Source: Anaeramoeba flamelloides
Lineage: Eukaryota; Metamonada; Anaeramoebidae
Reading direction: 5' to 3'
Length of the DNA: 64,000 nt
Assembly (NCBI GenBank): GCA_027625915.1
Contig: JANTQA010000047.1
Coordinates: 14,818,001-14,882,000 of the forward strand
Shown: piece by piece, positions 45,110-56,099 of the stretch
How the letters are laid out: each line of letters starts with the position of its first letter
How positions within the stretch are numbered: position 1 is the stretch's first letter
Translations under genes and position numbers: made by a program
Notes under the pieces: generated by a model
The model's database searches: none
Told to the model about the DNA's origin: nothing
The model's input: only the letters and a program-made list of their open reading frames with translations

Positions 45110-48100
45110 TTAGTCAAGTTCTGCTTTTTGAATCAATGTAATATTATCACCTTTAAGTAAAATTCTACCAATAAATCTTTTTTCATTTGATTTCATTAAA
45201 ATTTCTTCACAATTATCCAATGTTAAGTTCATAAATTCATCAAATCCCTATTTTTATTGTTTTGTTGTTTGTTTTATTTTTTTTTTTATATATGATGATT
45301 ATTGATTAATGTTATTCGACAAAAGAGGTTTTATAAAAATTAGAAATTTAAATAATTAATTTTAAGGTTATTAAAGATAAAAAAAAATTTAAAGCAGAAT
45401 AAGGAAAAGAAAAAAGAAAAAGAAATAGAAATAATCTAAGAAGAAAAATAAAAATAATAAAATCGAAATATTCTGCAATAATTTTCACTGAAATTCCTTT
45501 TTTGTATCGGAATTACTAAGTGAATATCGGAACTATTTATATTTAATAAAAAAAAAAAAACAATAGCCAGTTATTTAACACTTAAATCTTTAATATTAAG
45601 GTTCCAGGATTTAATAGATGGAAAAAAACTATTTTTCAGTCAAAGGGGCCCAGTTGTAATGGGTGAAATACATGTGTTTAAAGTGTTTGCATAGATATTC
45701 GAAGAAAAATTTTATTTTGGAAATTTTCAAAATTGAAATCATTTTTTCACATTTTTACACATTTTTGTTTTTTTTTTTCGATTTTTTTTTTAAAACTTAA
45801 TTTAGTTGCAAAAATTTTTTTATATTGCAAGATCAATAGTCACTTGGTAAAAACGTGTTATTATAAGGTTATTGAAACTTTGGAAATGGTTGTTGGGAAA
45901 TCATATTGATTTCTATTGCAATTCTATTCGATCTTTGATCTTGATATTTGTTTAATAAATGTGAAAAATTTTCACTTCATTTTCATTTCCTTTTTCAAAT
46001 AGAGACCAAAAATCCCAACATACTTTGTTTAGGGACTTGATTTCTAAAAGAAAAGTATGGAAAATGAAGTGAAAATTGTTTCATATTTATTCTTCAAATA
46101 CCAGTAGAAGTTCAAAATGAACATTCTTGTTTTTCTCAATGGTGAACTAAGAATTTGAGTTTTTCAATTTTTAAGAAAATTTATTGATTAATTAGTTTTC
46201 TTTCAGATATATATCATCAATTATTTGATATGTATTATTCTGTTTATTTCTTATTTGTTCTTTCAAGGTCAATTATATAAAATAATTGATATTTGAAAAA
46301 AACGTTGGACCCCTTTGACTGAAACAGAGTTTATATATATATATATATATAAGGTATTTCCAAAAAAGTGGGGCATTTTTTTTTACATTTCATAAAAAAT
46401 AATCTTTTTTAGTGATGGTAATCATTAATAAACGATACCAAATTAAGTTTAATATTTATACCGATTGAATCAACCACTTATGTATTTAATTCAAAGCATG
46501 TTAGTTGGAATATTCCCAAAAAATGAAAAAAAAAATAGCACTTTTTTTGGTTAAAGCAATGTACGACCAATTTCAATCAAAAACCGGAAATATGGAATGG
46601 GAATAAATGATTTTTTAAACACAAAAACGCAGTTATATGTTTTTAATTATATTGTAAATTTTGTTGGGATTATACATGTTATGAAAATATTTTTTTTGAT
46701 CAAAAAGAAAATAATAAACACCAATTTTCACCTTAAAAAAATATCCGATAAAATCGAGATCATAAATTTTAAAAAATTTTATTTCTGCAATACAATACTA
46801 AGAAACAAATTGAAATATTATGAAGAATCTATAAATGGTGGTTAATGATTTTATATATTTAAATCCTATTTTGAAGAATGGGTTACATAAATATATTTTA
46901 AAATAAATTTGCCCCACATTCTTGGAAATAGCTTATATATATCGGATATCTCTGTTTTCCCTTTCTTTGAAGATAGACTGAATGCTTATAAATATATTTA
47001 AAAATGTTTTATATTTTCTTTTTATTGGGTGGAGGAGAGGTGATAAGATTCAAATATAGAACCTCCTATTTTTTAGAATCATTAAACTTATTTTATTGAG
47101 TAGATTTTTATCTACATATGAACATTGATAGTGTTAGAAGCCAAATGGTAGCTTTAATCTCCTCTCTTTCTTTCGATAAATCTAAAACGATAGATAGAGA
47201 AAATCAAAAGAAAGGGGGGAATCTATTTCTATGGTTGAAAAAGCAAAAAACAAAAAAAAAAAATCACAAAATTAAAGAAAGAATAACAAGAAGTATCAAA
47301 AAAAAAACAATAATAATTTATTAAAATGATATAATCAATTCTAAAAAGAAATTTGACAAATTCAGAACCAAAATAAAAAGATTTTGACAAATTATTGTTT
47401 TTCATTTTTCTACCTTAAAAAAACAGTGTTTTTTCCGATTTTTTTTTTTTTAGAAAGAGATCCAAAAAATGTTTTTTTGTGATCTATCAAATTTTTTTTA
47501 AAGTTGATTTCTTGTTCTAAAAAATTGAAATTTTGTAATTTTATCAATTTAAGAAAAATTTTCAATTGATGTAATAACACTTGATGAAGTTCAAAGATTT
47601 TTTGTTGAAATTTAAAAGGGTGTAAATTTTAATAAAATAAAAAAGAAAATAATTTGTTTGGTGAAAAGGCCTTGCTAATATTATATAAGATCATTTTTTT
47701 ATAAAACTTTTTAACTTGTTTTTGATGGATAATTTATTAATTTAATTACCATCATTTTCTTTTCAATAAGATAAATGAAAAAATGAAAAAGCTAAATGAG
47801 TAAAAATATAATAAATTACAGTTTAAATATAAAAAAATTATACGCTCAAGGCGTTGGAAATCGGAAAATTGATTGTGAATTCTTATGTTGCCTCATCAAA
47901 TGTTGATATATTGACTCAGACTATAAAAAAAAACGCTTTCAAAAAATAAATTGAAGCAAAATTCTTTGTGAAAATATTTTAATAAATATTAGAGTTTTAT
48001 TCGCAGATAAGATTTAAAAATACTTTTTTTTTTTTTCTTTCCAAAAATCCATTTTTAATGATTATAGATTTTATGTATCAATGAATCCAGAAATATTTTA

Positions 48101-50379
48101 TTTTGCAATGGATTGAGTAAAAAAATTGATTTTAATTACTTTAAGGAATAATTATTTCAAGCAACCTATTATTAATTTCCAAATTAGAAATGAGAAAAAT
48201 CTCATTTAGATTGAAAAGAAATTAAAAGAAGAATTATAGAAAAATTACCCTCCAATTAAAAGTTTTTTTTATTAGTTTTTTTAATTTTTTTCTTTATTTT
48301 TAATGTTTTTATAAACAATAAGGAATTAAATAACAAGATAAATATTTTATATTTTGAAAAGAATATCTCAATAATTGTTTTTGTTAAGAGGGGTGTCTAA
48401 AAACTAATTTTTTTAAGAATAATAATCTTAAAAAAAAAATAAAATGATAATTTTGAGGAAATAAAAAATATTTTTGCCAAAAATATCCTAATGTGAACAC
48501 CTTTCAAACCTTTCTGTTTCTCACTTATTTAATATGTCTCTATTCAAAGCATATTGTGATTTGAGTATTCATTTGAAAATGTGTCGTTTAAATAAAGAAA
48601 ATAATGGTATTTGAAATTTAAATGGGAAAATTAACTTTGATTATCTTTTTTTTCAATTCTGAAATCATGACTTCTATTTAGGATTCTTTTTTCCCAATAT
48701 ATATATCAATAAATCGAATAAAAAAGTACCAAACAAATAAAATAGAGACCACATATTTCAATTTATGATCCGAGAATCCTATTTGGAAAGGAAATGAAGG
48801 GGAAAGAAGATAAAGTTTTTTCCCATTTATTACTCAAATTGCACTAATAGAAAGTAATAATACCTTTCAAGTGGATTTAGAGAGAATGATCAAATATGAC
48901 AATTGGTGGATCTCTTAGGGATTAAACAAGGCATGAAAGATAAAATAAAATATTTTTGATTTTGAATTGAATTCAAAAGAAAAATTTTGATACAGATATT
49001 ACCGTTCGGGAAGAAAAAGTGAAACAGGGAAAAAAAGATTCAACACGATTTTTCATTGGGAACCTTAATAGAATCACAGAAACTTGAAAACGAAAAGTAA
49101 AATCAATTACCAATTCAAAAAAAAAAAGACAAACAGGGAAAAAAAGCCTACACGATTTTTAATAGGGAACATTAATAGAATCACAGAAACCCGAAAATGA
49201 AAAGTAAGATCTATTAATAAAAGAAAAAATAAATGATTAAAAACAAAATGGAGGACTCAGCAAAGAAGAGTTTTTTTAATACTATCTTTTTGGTAGATTT
49301 TTTCGTTGATTTCTGAATCATTAAAAATTTTGTTCAAAAAATTGACATTTTTGGAGATCTCCAGAACCAAGAAAAGGATTTCGATAATCAAGAAGATTTA
49401 AATTGTTTTTGTTGATTTGATTGAGAGTAATATAATCAATTATTCTTGGGAATTAATTGGTTGCTTCTATTAATTGATCTTATTTTTTATTTTCGGGTTT
49501 CTGTGATTCTATTAAGTTTCCCAATTAAAAAACCGTGTTGAATCTTTTTTTCCTCCGTTTCACTTTTTTTCCCTTATGGTTTGTTTTTGAGAATTTTTGG
49601 TTGGGTTGGAAGACAAATTATTATTTAGGATTTTTTTTCTGCAAACAATAGTCTGAATCTTGTTCATAAAACTATCTGAGATTCATCTTTTTTGTTTCAA
49701 AAAAAGATGTCTTGTAATTGTTTTCTTGAGGAAAAGTAACCAACACTTTGTTTAGTCTAGATAAAATGGATTGGTAATAGGACTTGTTTTGGTAGTGGTT
49801 AAGTACTCTTTAGGATGGTTGTGTCTTCAAGATCGGTAATTTCATAATAAAAAGAAAAAAAAAAGTGTTATTGTTTTTCTGATTTGGTTGGGTTTATTCA
49901 TAAAAAAACATACCCTAACTCAAAACGACAAGCAAAATCGTTTATAAAATTGATCCTTTAGTATCACATTTTCTAATTTAAGGTCAACATTTTAAAAATA
50001 ATGTCTTACCAAGAATTGTTCTTGGTTTGTTATTTTTTCGAAAAATAAAAAAAAAAGGGAAAGAAAAAAGAAAAGCAAGAAGATGTTAATATTTTTTTTT
50101 TTTTGAATAAAAAGTAAAGTCTTACAATTAAATTTCCTTCGATCCTTAAATTTGGTTTATCGTACAGCCAAATTTGTACTTTGGAATGCTATTTATTAAA
50201 TAATCAAAGTAAACAAGTCATACAAATTTGTATTTTAAATTACCAAAAAGAAAAAGATTATTTAAAAAAGAGCTGGACGTTGTCAAAAAAAAAAAAACAA
50301 TTGCAAGTTTTACTGTTTGAAGAAATTGAAAAATAACATTAATTGGTTGTTCCATTATTTTTTGACCTTTTCTACTCAT
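45110..50379 (-). CDS. SNRPE: small nuclear ribonucleoprotein SmE, three exons
   Basis: Core Sm protein of spliceosomal snRNPs, 88 residues. Exon 1, 50314-50379: MSRKGQKIMEQPINVIFQFL and QT (human has VMVQPINLIFRYLQN). Exon 2, 50126-50188: KVQIWLYDKPNLRIEGNLI (human RIQVWLYEQVNMRIEGCII). Exon 3, 45110-45247: GFDEFMNLTLDNCEEI, then GRILLKGDNITLIQKAELD and TAA (human GFDEYMNLVLDDAEEI, GRIMLKGDNITLLQ). All joins are in phase 0 and fall between conserved blocks. Sm1 and Sm2 motifs are complete. Intron 1 is 125 nt (GTAAAAC..TAG); intron 2 is 4878 nt (GTAAGAC..TAG) and holds the elements listed at 45634-49573. Homology is unmistakable, and all sites needed for an intact gene are present. Confidence 0.93.
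45634..46324. mobile_element. ~690-bp element in SmE intron 2
   Basis: Inverted ends TTTCAGTCAAAGGGGCCCA / TTGGACCCCTTTGACTGAAA. A lone matching end is at 4021-4052. The middle (45962-46115) is a palindrome shared with other dispersed repeats, so it may itself contain a nested unit. No transposase frame. Confidence 0.65.
46351..46934. mobile_element. Tc1/mariner-type remnant in SmE intron 2
   Basis: Ends AAGGTATTTCCAAAAAAGTG..GGGCA and inverse TGCCCCACATTCTTGGAAAT..AGCTT, in a TA-rich setting. The open frame at 46597-46845 (FVGIIHVMKIFFLI.. ending YYEESINGG) is probably a decayed transposase tail but lacks diagnostic motifs. A partial copy is at 63350. Confidence 0.65.
47118..47324 (+). other. 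68-codon frame inside SmE intron 2, opposite strand
   Basis: ATG-started: MNIDSVRSQMVALISSLSFD then Lys-rich. The first 45 codons have raised GC and a mixed composition; the rest is A-rich. Not recognised. A nested gene is possible but unsupported. Confidence 0.2.
48604..48850. repeat. palindromic MITE-like repeat in SmE intron 2
   Basis: Ends GGTATTTGAAATTTAAATGG and inverse CCATTTATTACTCAAATTGC; core shared with 5018-5150. About 245 bp. Confidence 0.55.
49008..49573. mobile_element. palindromic element in SmE intron 2, with partial internal duplication
   Basis: Arms GTGAAACAGGGAAAAAAAGA..TTCAACACG..TAATAGAATCACAGAAAC, with the inverse at 49460-49570. The left arm occurs twice in tandem (49020 and 49130). 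The core ACTATCTTTTTGGTAGATTT is shared with 51471-51896. Confidence 0.7.
49575..50120. other. GC-raised part of SmE intron 2
   Basis: Not repeat-like within the window and richer in GC than the rest of the intron. A donor-like GGTAAGAC on the minus strand at about 50007-50014 might be an alternative splice site. An intronic RNA is possible, but no box C/D or H/ACA signature was recognised. Confidence 0.25.
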
Positions 50380-50399
50380 TTTGTTGGGGTGATTGATAA

Positions 50400-51465
50400 A
50401 TTTATTAAAACTAGAAAGTTAGTTAATTGTAAAAAAATGAAATATAACTGTAAGATTCACGACAAGAATAGTGAAAAAATTAGAGACTTTTTTTACTTCA
50501 CAACTCTTTTGTTTTTGAAATTGTTCCAAATTTTGAAAGGAATTATAAGATCAAAATTCCTTAACTTTTAATTTAAATGTTTTTATAAGTTAAACTTTGA
50601 AAAAGTTGTCATTTAAACAACGTTCCAGCTTTTTGGTTTTCATAAAAAGAGTTTCAGGTTTTTGAAAGTTATCAAATCTTTTTCTTTGAGATAACTTTGA
50701 AAAATTTCTATTAAATCCAAAATGTTTCTCGTTTGTTAATTATGATTTTTTACCCTTTTTGGGCTTAAAAAAGTTTATATCAAGTATTTGAAATTTGAAA
50801 AAAAAATGAAAAAATATTGAAACTGAAATCTTGTAGATCGTCAGTCTGAAAGTTCGAAAAAGTCTTGAAAATATTTGTATGGAATGTACTGTTCTTGTCC
50901 TGTTTGGACGAAAGTCCAGTATTTTGTTAAATATTCACCACTAATTTGTCAGTGGTTTTTCATTTTCCATAGTATTTCATGTTAGATTTGAGAGGTAAAA
51001 AATTATTTAGATCAAAAACTTGTATTTGAAGAATAAAAAGCTGTAAAAATATCACTTCTTTTTCCATATTTATCTGGTGAAAGAGAGTTTCTAAAGAAAA
51101 AGATTGAAATTTGTTATTGTCTATTAATTTTTTATTCTTTACTATGTTTGAGGTATTGGGTTTACTAATAATCCTAAAAATATGGAATAATTATGTATTT
51201 TAAAATCAAGATTTAAAGTTGTGGAAAAAAGTTCAATCATAAAAAAAAAATTGGAAGTATTTTTTCCCAATTAAAATATTTTTCAAAATTTCATTATCAC
51301 AAAGAAAATATTTTTAAAATAATAAATATCTTTTGCATTTCGGGGATGCAATATTGAATATACCTATTTCAAAAATCCAACTAAAAAGAAGAATGTTGTG
51401 ATTAGTGATTTTTTAATTGGGGATCTTTATCGAACCTGAAAATGAAAAAGAAAATTAATTATCGT
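50400..51465. other. 5' flank of the SmE gene
   Basis: AT-rich with moderate GC between 50380 and 50700, the likely promoter region. The plus-strand frame across 50317-50571 is antisense to SmE exon 1 and not a gene. 51010-51120 faintly resembles the 48604 repeat. Confidence 0.35.
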
Positions 51466-51470
51466 TCACT

Positions 51471-51896
51471 TAAAAAGTGAAACAGGGAAAAATGCCGAAC
51501 TTAATTGTTTGGTTAGGGAACATTACTGAAAATTCAAAGTAAGATCTATCAATAAAAGAAAAAATAAATAAATAAAGACAAAATGAAAGATTCAGCAAAA
51601 TAGTAGTTGTTTTAATACTATCTTTTTGGTAGATTTAGTTTTTCGTTAATTTCTTAATTATTAAAAATTTTTTGAAAAAATTGACTATTTTTGAATCTCC
51701 AAAACCACATATCAAATTTTAATAATAAAAAAAAAATTAAAAAAATTTTATGTTGGAAAAATTGAAGTAAAAATAATTAATTATTCTTTGTCTTTATTAA
51801 TTTATTCTTTTGGTTGAGTTTATTTTTTTCATTTTTGGTAATATTCCCAAACCAAACAATTGTGTTGTACTTTTTTCCCTGTTTCTCTTTTTTTAC
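51471..51896. mobile_element. second copy of the 49008-49573 palindromic element
   Basis: Ends AAAAAGTGAAACAGGGAAAA / TTTTTTCCCTGTTTCTCTTT; the core ACTATCTTTTTGGTAGATTT is identical. Without the tandem arm duplication. A partial arm also precedes it at about 51417-51465. Confidence 0.65.
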
Positions 51897-52084
51897 CAAA
51901 AAGTCAAGTACAAAATTTTAATTCCATTATAATTTTATTATTAATTGTTAATCTTGATTTTTTCTCTTATTTATTATTCACTACTCTATTTTTCAATAAT
52001 ATCTATTTTGAGAGTATAATAACGGAATTTATATATAACTAATGCTTTTTTTACTTACTCTGGCTTCAAAGAAAATTTCTCATT

Positions 52085-52440
52085 TAGTGTTCAAAAGTAT
52101 ATCCAATGCCAAATCAATTTTAAAGGTCCACTCATTGATGTTTCTTGTAAATTTTTAAATTAATAATTGAATTTATTAAACATTTCTTTAATTTTTATAT
52201 AAATGTTTATAAAAATTTATATCAAAAATTAAATTTTTTTTTTTGAGAATAATTTTTCAGATTCCGCTCATTCATTTTGAAAAATTCATTTTTAATATTT
52301 GAACTTTAAGAAAGTCATATTTTATTGAAATATTGTTTAGTGTCTTTCTTTTTCTTTGATGATCTAATATATAAGCTTTTTTTAGAAAACACAGAAAAAT
52401 ATAAACATAAAAAAGTAAAAATGAACACACAAATTGTTTA
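52085..52440 (+). repeat. dispersed repeat fragment
   Basis: Matches 3055-3180 plus 4655-4810 and 23630-23960 in order (CCAAATCAATTTTAAAGG, GAACTTTAAGAAA). Confidence 0.5.
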
Positions 52441-52649
52441 CTTTTCTTTCATTAGAAAACAGTACTTTCATTATTTCTTTTTTTTTTTTCAGTAAGTTAG
52501 AACTTAACTATTTAAAAGAAACCATAAGATTTCAAAAAAAAAAAAGTATTAATTTTGATATCAGTCTACTATTGACAAATTAATTTGTAAATGAATAATA
52601 AAGAAATTGAATAATTAATTCTAATTTGAAAGAGAGAATTGGATTACTT

Positions 52650-52856
52650 TCATGTGTTTAGAACGATAAAGTAGTGATACAAAAGATAAACTAAATCATA
52701 AAAGTCTGTAAATAAGGAAATAAACTTTCCAAAAGTGAGGAACCATGGTTTTCCAAAGTTTTTTATAAAAAATTTTTTGAATATTCTCAGATTGGTTCGT
52801 TGATTAATTGAAATTCTTTGTTTTAATAAAATTGTGTCCAACGAAAGACTGAAATC
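52650..52856 (-). other. coding-like open frame, possible terminal exon
   Basis: 68 codons open on the minus strand after an acceptor-like TTTCAG: LDTILLKQRISINQRTNLRI, then KNFGKPWFLTFGKFISLF, ending YHYFIVLNT and stop. No ATG at the beginning. Partly hydrophobic; not recognised. Confidence 0.28.
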
Positions 52857-52899
52857 TTATTGGTTTCCTTGTGCACTATTAAATAAAACTATTATTTGT

Positions 52900-53108
52900 T
52901 TCAAAATAAATGGAACAATATTTTCATTCAGCTTTTTAAAAAAAATTGTTAAAAGAATTAGGTAAAATTTCAAATATTTAATTCCTAAAAACACGCTTAA
53001 ATTATTAACAACCTTTTAGAATTGGGAACTTTGATGATTTATTTTAGTTCAGAGTTCGTGATATTTTTGGAAAGCTGAATGGAAATTTTGATCTTTTTAT
53101 TTTTCAAT
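52900..53108. mobile_element. palindromic MITE, second copy of 9938-10142
   Basis: Ends AAATAAATGGAACAATATTT..TCATTCAGCTTT and inverse AAAGCTGAATGGAAATTTTG. No clear target duplication. Confidence 0.6.
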
Positions 53109-53109
53109 T

Positions 53110-53531
53110 AACAGTGTTTTGAAAATTATTGATTTATAACAAAAAGATCAACATTTTAAATTGCACTTTTAAAAAGAATTCCATTTTGACACTATTAAGA
53201 TGAAAAAAAAATATTTGACTTTAAAATCTATTTTAATTTTTAAAAAATTAAAGAAAGATTTTTTAATTCAATTCATTTTATTTTTCACTTTCGGATTATT
53301 AACGCTTGTTTCTTGTCTTTTAGCCAATTAACTCACTTTAAAAGTGTTATAAATACCTGTATTTATATAAATTTAATTCCTTGAAATTTAAAATAAAGAT
53401 ATTAAGAACTTTATTTTTTACAAAGATTTTGTGATATTCTAAAAGCTAATTGTTCTGAAACTTTTAAATTGATTTTAACTATGTAACTAAATTATTATTT
53501 TTATTTTTTACTTTTTTGTGTTTTTTTAAAA
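53110..53531. other. upstream region of the Acinus-like gene
   Basis: AT-rich; a GC-raised stretch at 53285-53340 is the likely promoter. No other feature seen. Confidence 0.35.
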
Positions 53532-55097
53532 ATGTCATCTCTAGACACAACAATTGATGTTTCCAAATTAACCTACCGTCAATTACAAGCGCAATGTAAA
53601 AAGGTTGGTTTGACAGCCCGTGGTAAAACAGCTCAACTCAGGGAACGACTGAATAATTATTTTGAAAAAGAAAAAGAAAAAGAAAAGGAAAAAGAAAAGG
53701 AAGAAGAAAAAGAAGAAGAAAAAGAAGAAGAAAAGGAAGAAGAAAAGGAAGAAGAAAAGGAAGAAGAAAAGGAAGAAGAAAAGGAAGAAGAAAAAGAAGA
53801 AGAAAAGGAGGAAGAAAAGGAAGAAGAAAAGGAAGAAGAAAAGGAAGAAGAAAAAGAAGAAGAAAAAGAAGAAGAAAAAGAAGAAAAGGAAGAAGAAAAA
53901 GAAAGAGAACAACAAAAAGAAACCATAAAGAAAGAAAACAAAGAAAAAGAGAAAGAAGAAAAAACAAAAAAAAAAGACGAAGACGAAGAGAATCAAAATA
54001 TGGACATCGAGACAAAATCTGAAGTAGAAAAAGAAGTCGAAACAAAAATAGTCGAAGAGGGTCTTGAAGAAGAAAAAAAAGAAAAAGAAGAAATAACGGA
54101 TCTTGCACCAAAATCTAACAAAAAAAAAGAAATAGAAACAAAAATAGTCGAAGAGGTTCATGAAGAAGAAAAGGCGGAAGAAAAAGAAGAACACGGAGAA
54201 AAAGAAAACGTAGAAACAAAAATGGAAGAAGAGGAAAAAGAAGATAAAGCTAAAAAAGAGAATATTGACAAGAAAAACAAAAAAGATGGTGATCAAAAAA
54301 TAAATGAAACAGCAACAAACATTTCTCTCGAAACAAAAGAAAGTGAAGAAAACAAAAAAGAAAACAACGAAACGCAAATCGAAAAAGAGACAATAATAAA
54401 CTTAAATTCTAGCAAACATTCTGATTCAAAAAGAAGAAGGTTACTTGAAAACAAATTAGATTCAAAAGAAAAAAAAACACAAAAAAAAAGGGTTGTTCCC
54501 AAATCAAAAAAGCCATCATCTCGTGCAATATTAATCAAAAATTTAACAAGGCCATTACGAAAAACGGAACTTTTAAAACTATTGGATCAAAATGGGAAGG
54601 TTTTAAAGTTTTGGATTTCAAGAATAATGACACATTGTTATGTCCTTTACGAAACAATTGAACAAGCAGAAAATGCTAGAAATAATCTATATGGAATTGT
54701 GTTCCCAGCAAAGGGTAAATCATTATATGTGGTGTTTGTGAATGAAACAGAAGCTGAATCATATTTTGATGATTCTCAACCTGTTTCAAAGTCATCAAAT
54801 ATCATTAATTTGGGAAGTAAAAGGGAAGTCGTAAAGAAAAGCGATTTAAATTTAAGGGAAAGTAGATTGGAAAATGAAAGGGTCCGAGAGGGGGGAAAGG
54901 ACAAGGAAAAGGAAAAGGAAAAGGAAATAAAGGGGAAAAAGTCTTTAGATGAATTATTTAACAAAACTAAAACAAAGCCCTATATTTATTATCTTCCAGT
55001 TTCGGAAAAAGATGTAAATAAAAGACGTGAAACAATTTTAAAACAAGAAAGACAAAGGATAAAGGAAAGAAAATCATATAAGGAAAGGAAATATTAA
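53532..55097 (+). CDS. ACIN1: Acinus homologue (SAP, RRM-type, RSB motif)
   Basis: 521 residues, one exon, ATG at 53532. SAP domain at about 8-44 (LTYRQLQAQCKKVGLTARGK). A Lys/Glu coiled coil follows, with near-perfect EEKEE repeats encoded by a 15-bp tandem at about 53696-53890, then more charged spacer. An RRM-like domain at about 332-412 (ILIKNLTRPLRKTELLKLLD, then LYVVFVNETEAESYF) and the C-terminal RSB motif SLDELFNKTKTKPYIYYLPV (about 471-490) before a basic tail. Human Acinus has the same order and the motif LDDLFRKTKAAPCIYWLPL. Known: Acinus binds RNPS1 and SAP18 through this motif (ASAP complex) and associates with exon junction complexes in the nucleus. Order plus motif make the identification strong; it is shorter than the animal protein. 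Confidence 0.9.
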   Translation: MSSLDTTIDVSKLTYRQLQAQCKKVGLTARGKTAQLRERLNNYFEKEKEKEKEKEKEEEKEEEKEEEKEEEKEEEKEEEKEEEKEEEKEEEKEEEKEEEKEEEKEEEKEEEKEEEKEEKEEEKEREQQKETIKKENKEKEKEEKTKKKDEDEENQNMDIETKSEVEKEVETKIVEEGLEEEKKEKEEITDLAPKSNKKKEIETKIVEEVHEEEKAEEKEEHGEKENVETKMEEEEKEDKAKKENIDKKNKKDGDQKINETATNISLETKESEENKKENNETQIEKETIINLNSSKHSDSKRRRLLENKLDSKEKKTQKKRVVPKSKKPSSRAILIKNLTRPLRKTELLKLLDQNGKVLKFWISRIMTHCYVLYETIEQAENARNNLYGIVFPAKGKSLYVVFVNETEAESYFDDSQPVSKSSNIINLGSKREVVKKSDLNLRESRLENERVREGGKDKEKEKEKEIKGKKSLDELFNKTKTKPYIYYLPVSEKDVNKRRETILKQERQRIKERKSYKERKY

Positions 55098-55534
55098 CCC
55101 CCCCAAAAAAAAAAAAAAAAAAAAAAAACAATTTTAAATCAGCTTTTATTTTATTTAATTAATCTATTTTATTCTATTTCTATTATTGCTTTATTTTTTA
55201 TTTAAATTATATTAATCATTTTTTTTCAAGAAAAATATAAAAAATTAAAATAGTTGATCTATTTAAAAAAGAAGAATGATTTTTTAATAAAATTCATAAT
55301 TTTTGTTATATAAAATTACAATTTTTTTATTTGATATTATTTACATAATAACCATTATCAAATCTCTTTTGAATCATTTTTTGTCACTTACTTTAAACTG
55401 TAAATTATTTGTGATTAAATGAAGAGAGTAAGTAAAGCATCTTTAAAATAGTTTGAATTTTCTTTTATATATTTAATTTTATGAATAAAATTGTTTTATT
55501 AACTCGTATATTATTTTCCGATCAAAATTTTAAA
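55098..55534. other. 3' flank of the Acinus-like gene
   Basis: Begins with a C run and an A run of about 24 (55106-55129) just after the stop. Otherwise AT-rich without recognisable features. Confidence 0.4.
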
Positions 55535-56075
55535 TAAACCCCAATTCAAAATTTTTAACACACCAAAATTCGATTTGTGAAAAAAAAAAACTTATTTAAT
55601 CAATTCAAGAAGATTTACCAAATTGGAACCATTTTACTAATTGAAATGTTAACACTTGTTTATAAATTACAATACTCACAAAATAAATAAATAAATAAAT
55701 ATCAATACTAATAAATCTAGGGTGTGTTAAAAATTTTTAGAGAGAAAAACAAAAAAATTTATTGGTAAATTTGTAAAAATTCTATTAGGAATATTGATCG
55801 ATCAAATGGTTAGATACTACCAAAAAAAATTATTTGAGTTCTTCTATTTTGAACAACTCAGCTTTAATAGAATATCAATTGTTGAAAAAAAAATTGATCG
55901 AAGAACATAGGTTATCTAATTCAAAAAATAAAGCAAATGAAAACAAAAACTAAAATACGAAAAAATTATTTTCATATTTTATAAAAATTAAAATTATTTC
56001 CAATTCGAATGTAATTTTATTATTGTGATTATTTGGAGCATTTTAGCTTTGTCGAAAATTTTGAATTTTAGTTTA
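55535..56075 (+). mobile_element. palindromic DNA element, copy 1 (541 bp)
   Basis: Ends TAAACCCCAATTCAAAATTT / AAAATTTTGAATTTTAGTTTA, with TA at both borders. An inner inverted pair (TTTTTAACACACC and GGTGTGTTAAAAATTTT) lies about 185 bp apart. Closely similar to copies at 58242 and 63642, reversed at 41953. The terminal sequence resembles that of the 31217 element. Confidence 0.8.
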
Positions 56076-56099
56076 CTTAATTATATATCTTGTAAAGTC

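Noticed and set aside
46597-46845. 82-codon frame as an independent gene
   Set aside because: Lies wholly within a TIR-bounded element in the SmE intron and has no conserved motif; treated as a transposon remnant.
47845-47935. GC-raised patch resembling a snoRNA (TTTGATGAGG box-C-like on the minus strand)
   Set aside because: No matching D box or terminal stem.
53583-54377. Long minus-strand open frames rich in Phe/Leu/Ser opposite the Acinus-like gene
   Set aside because: They are antisense shadows of the Lys/Glu coding repeat; no protein-like composition.
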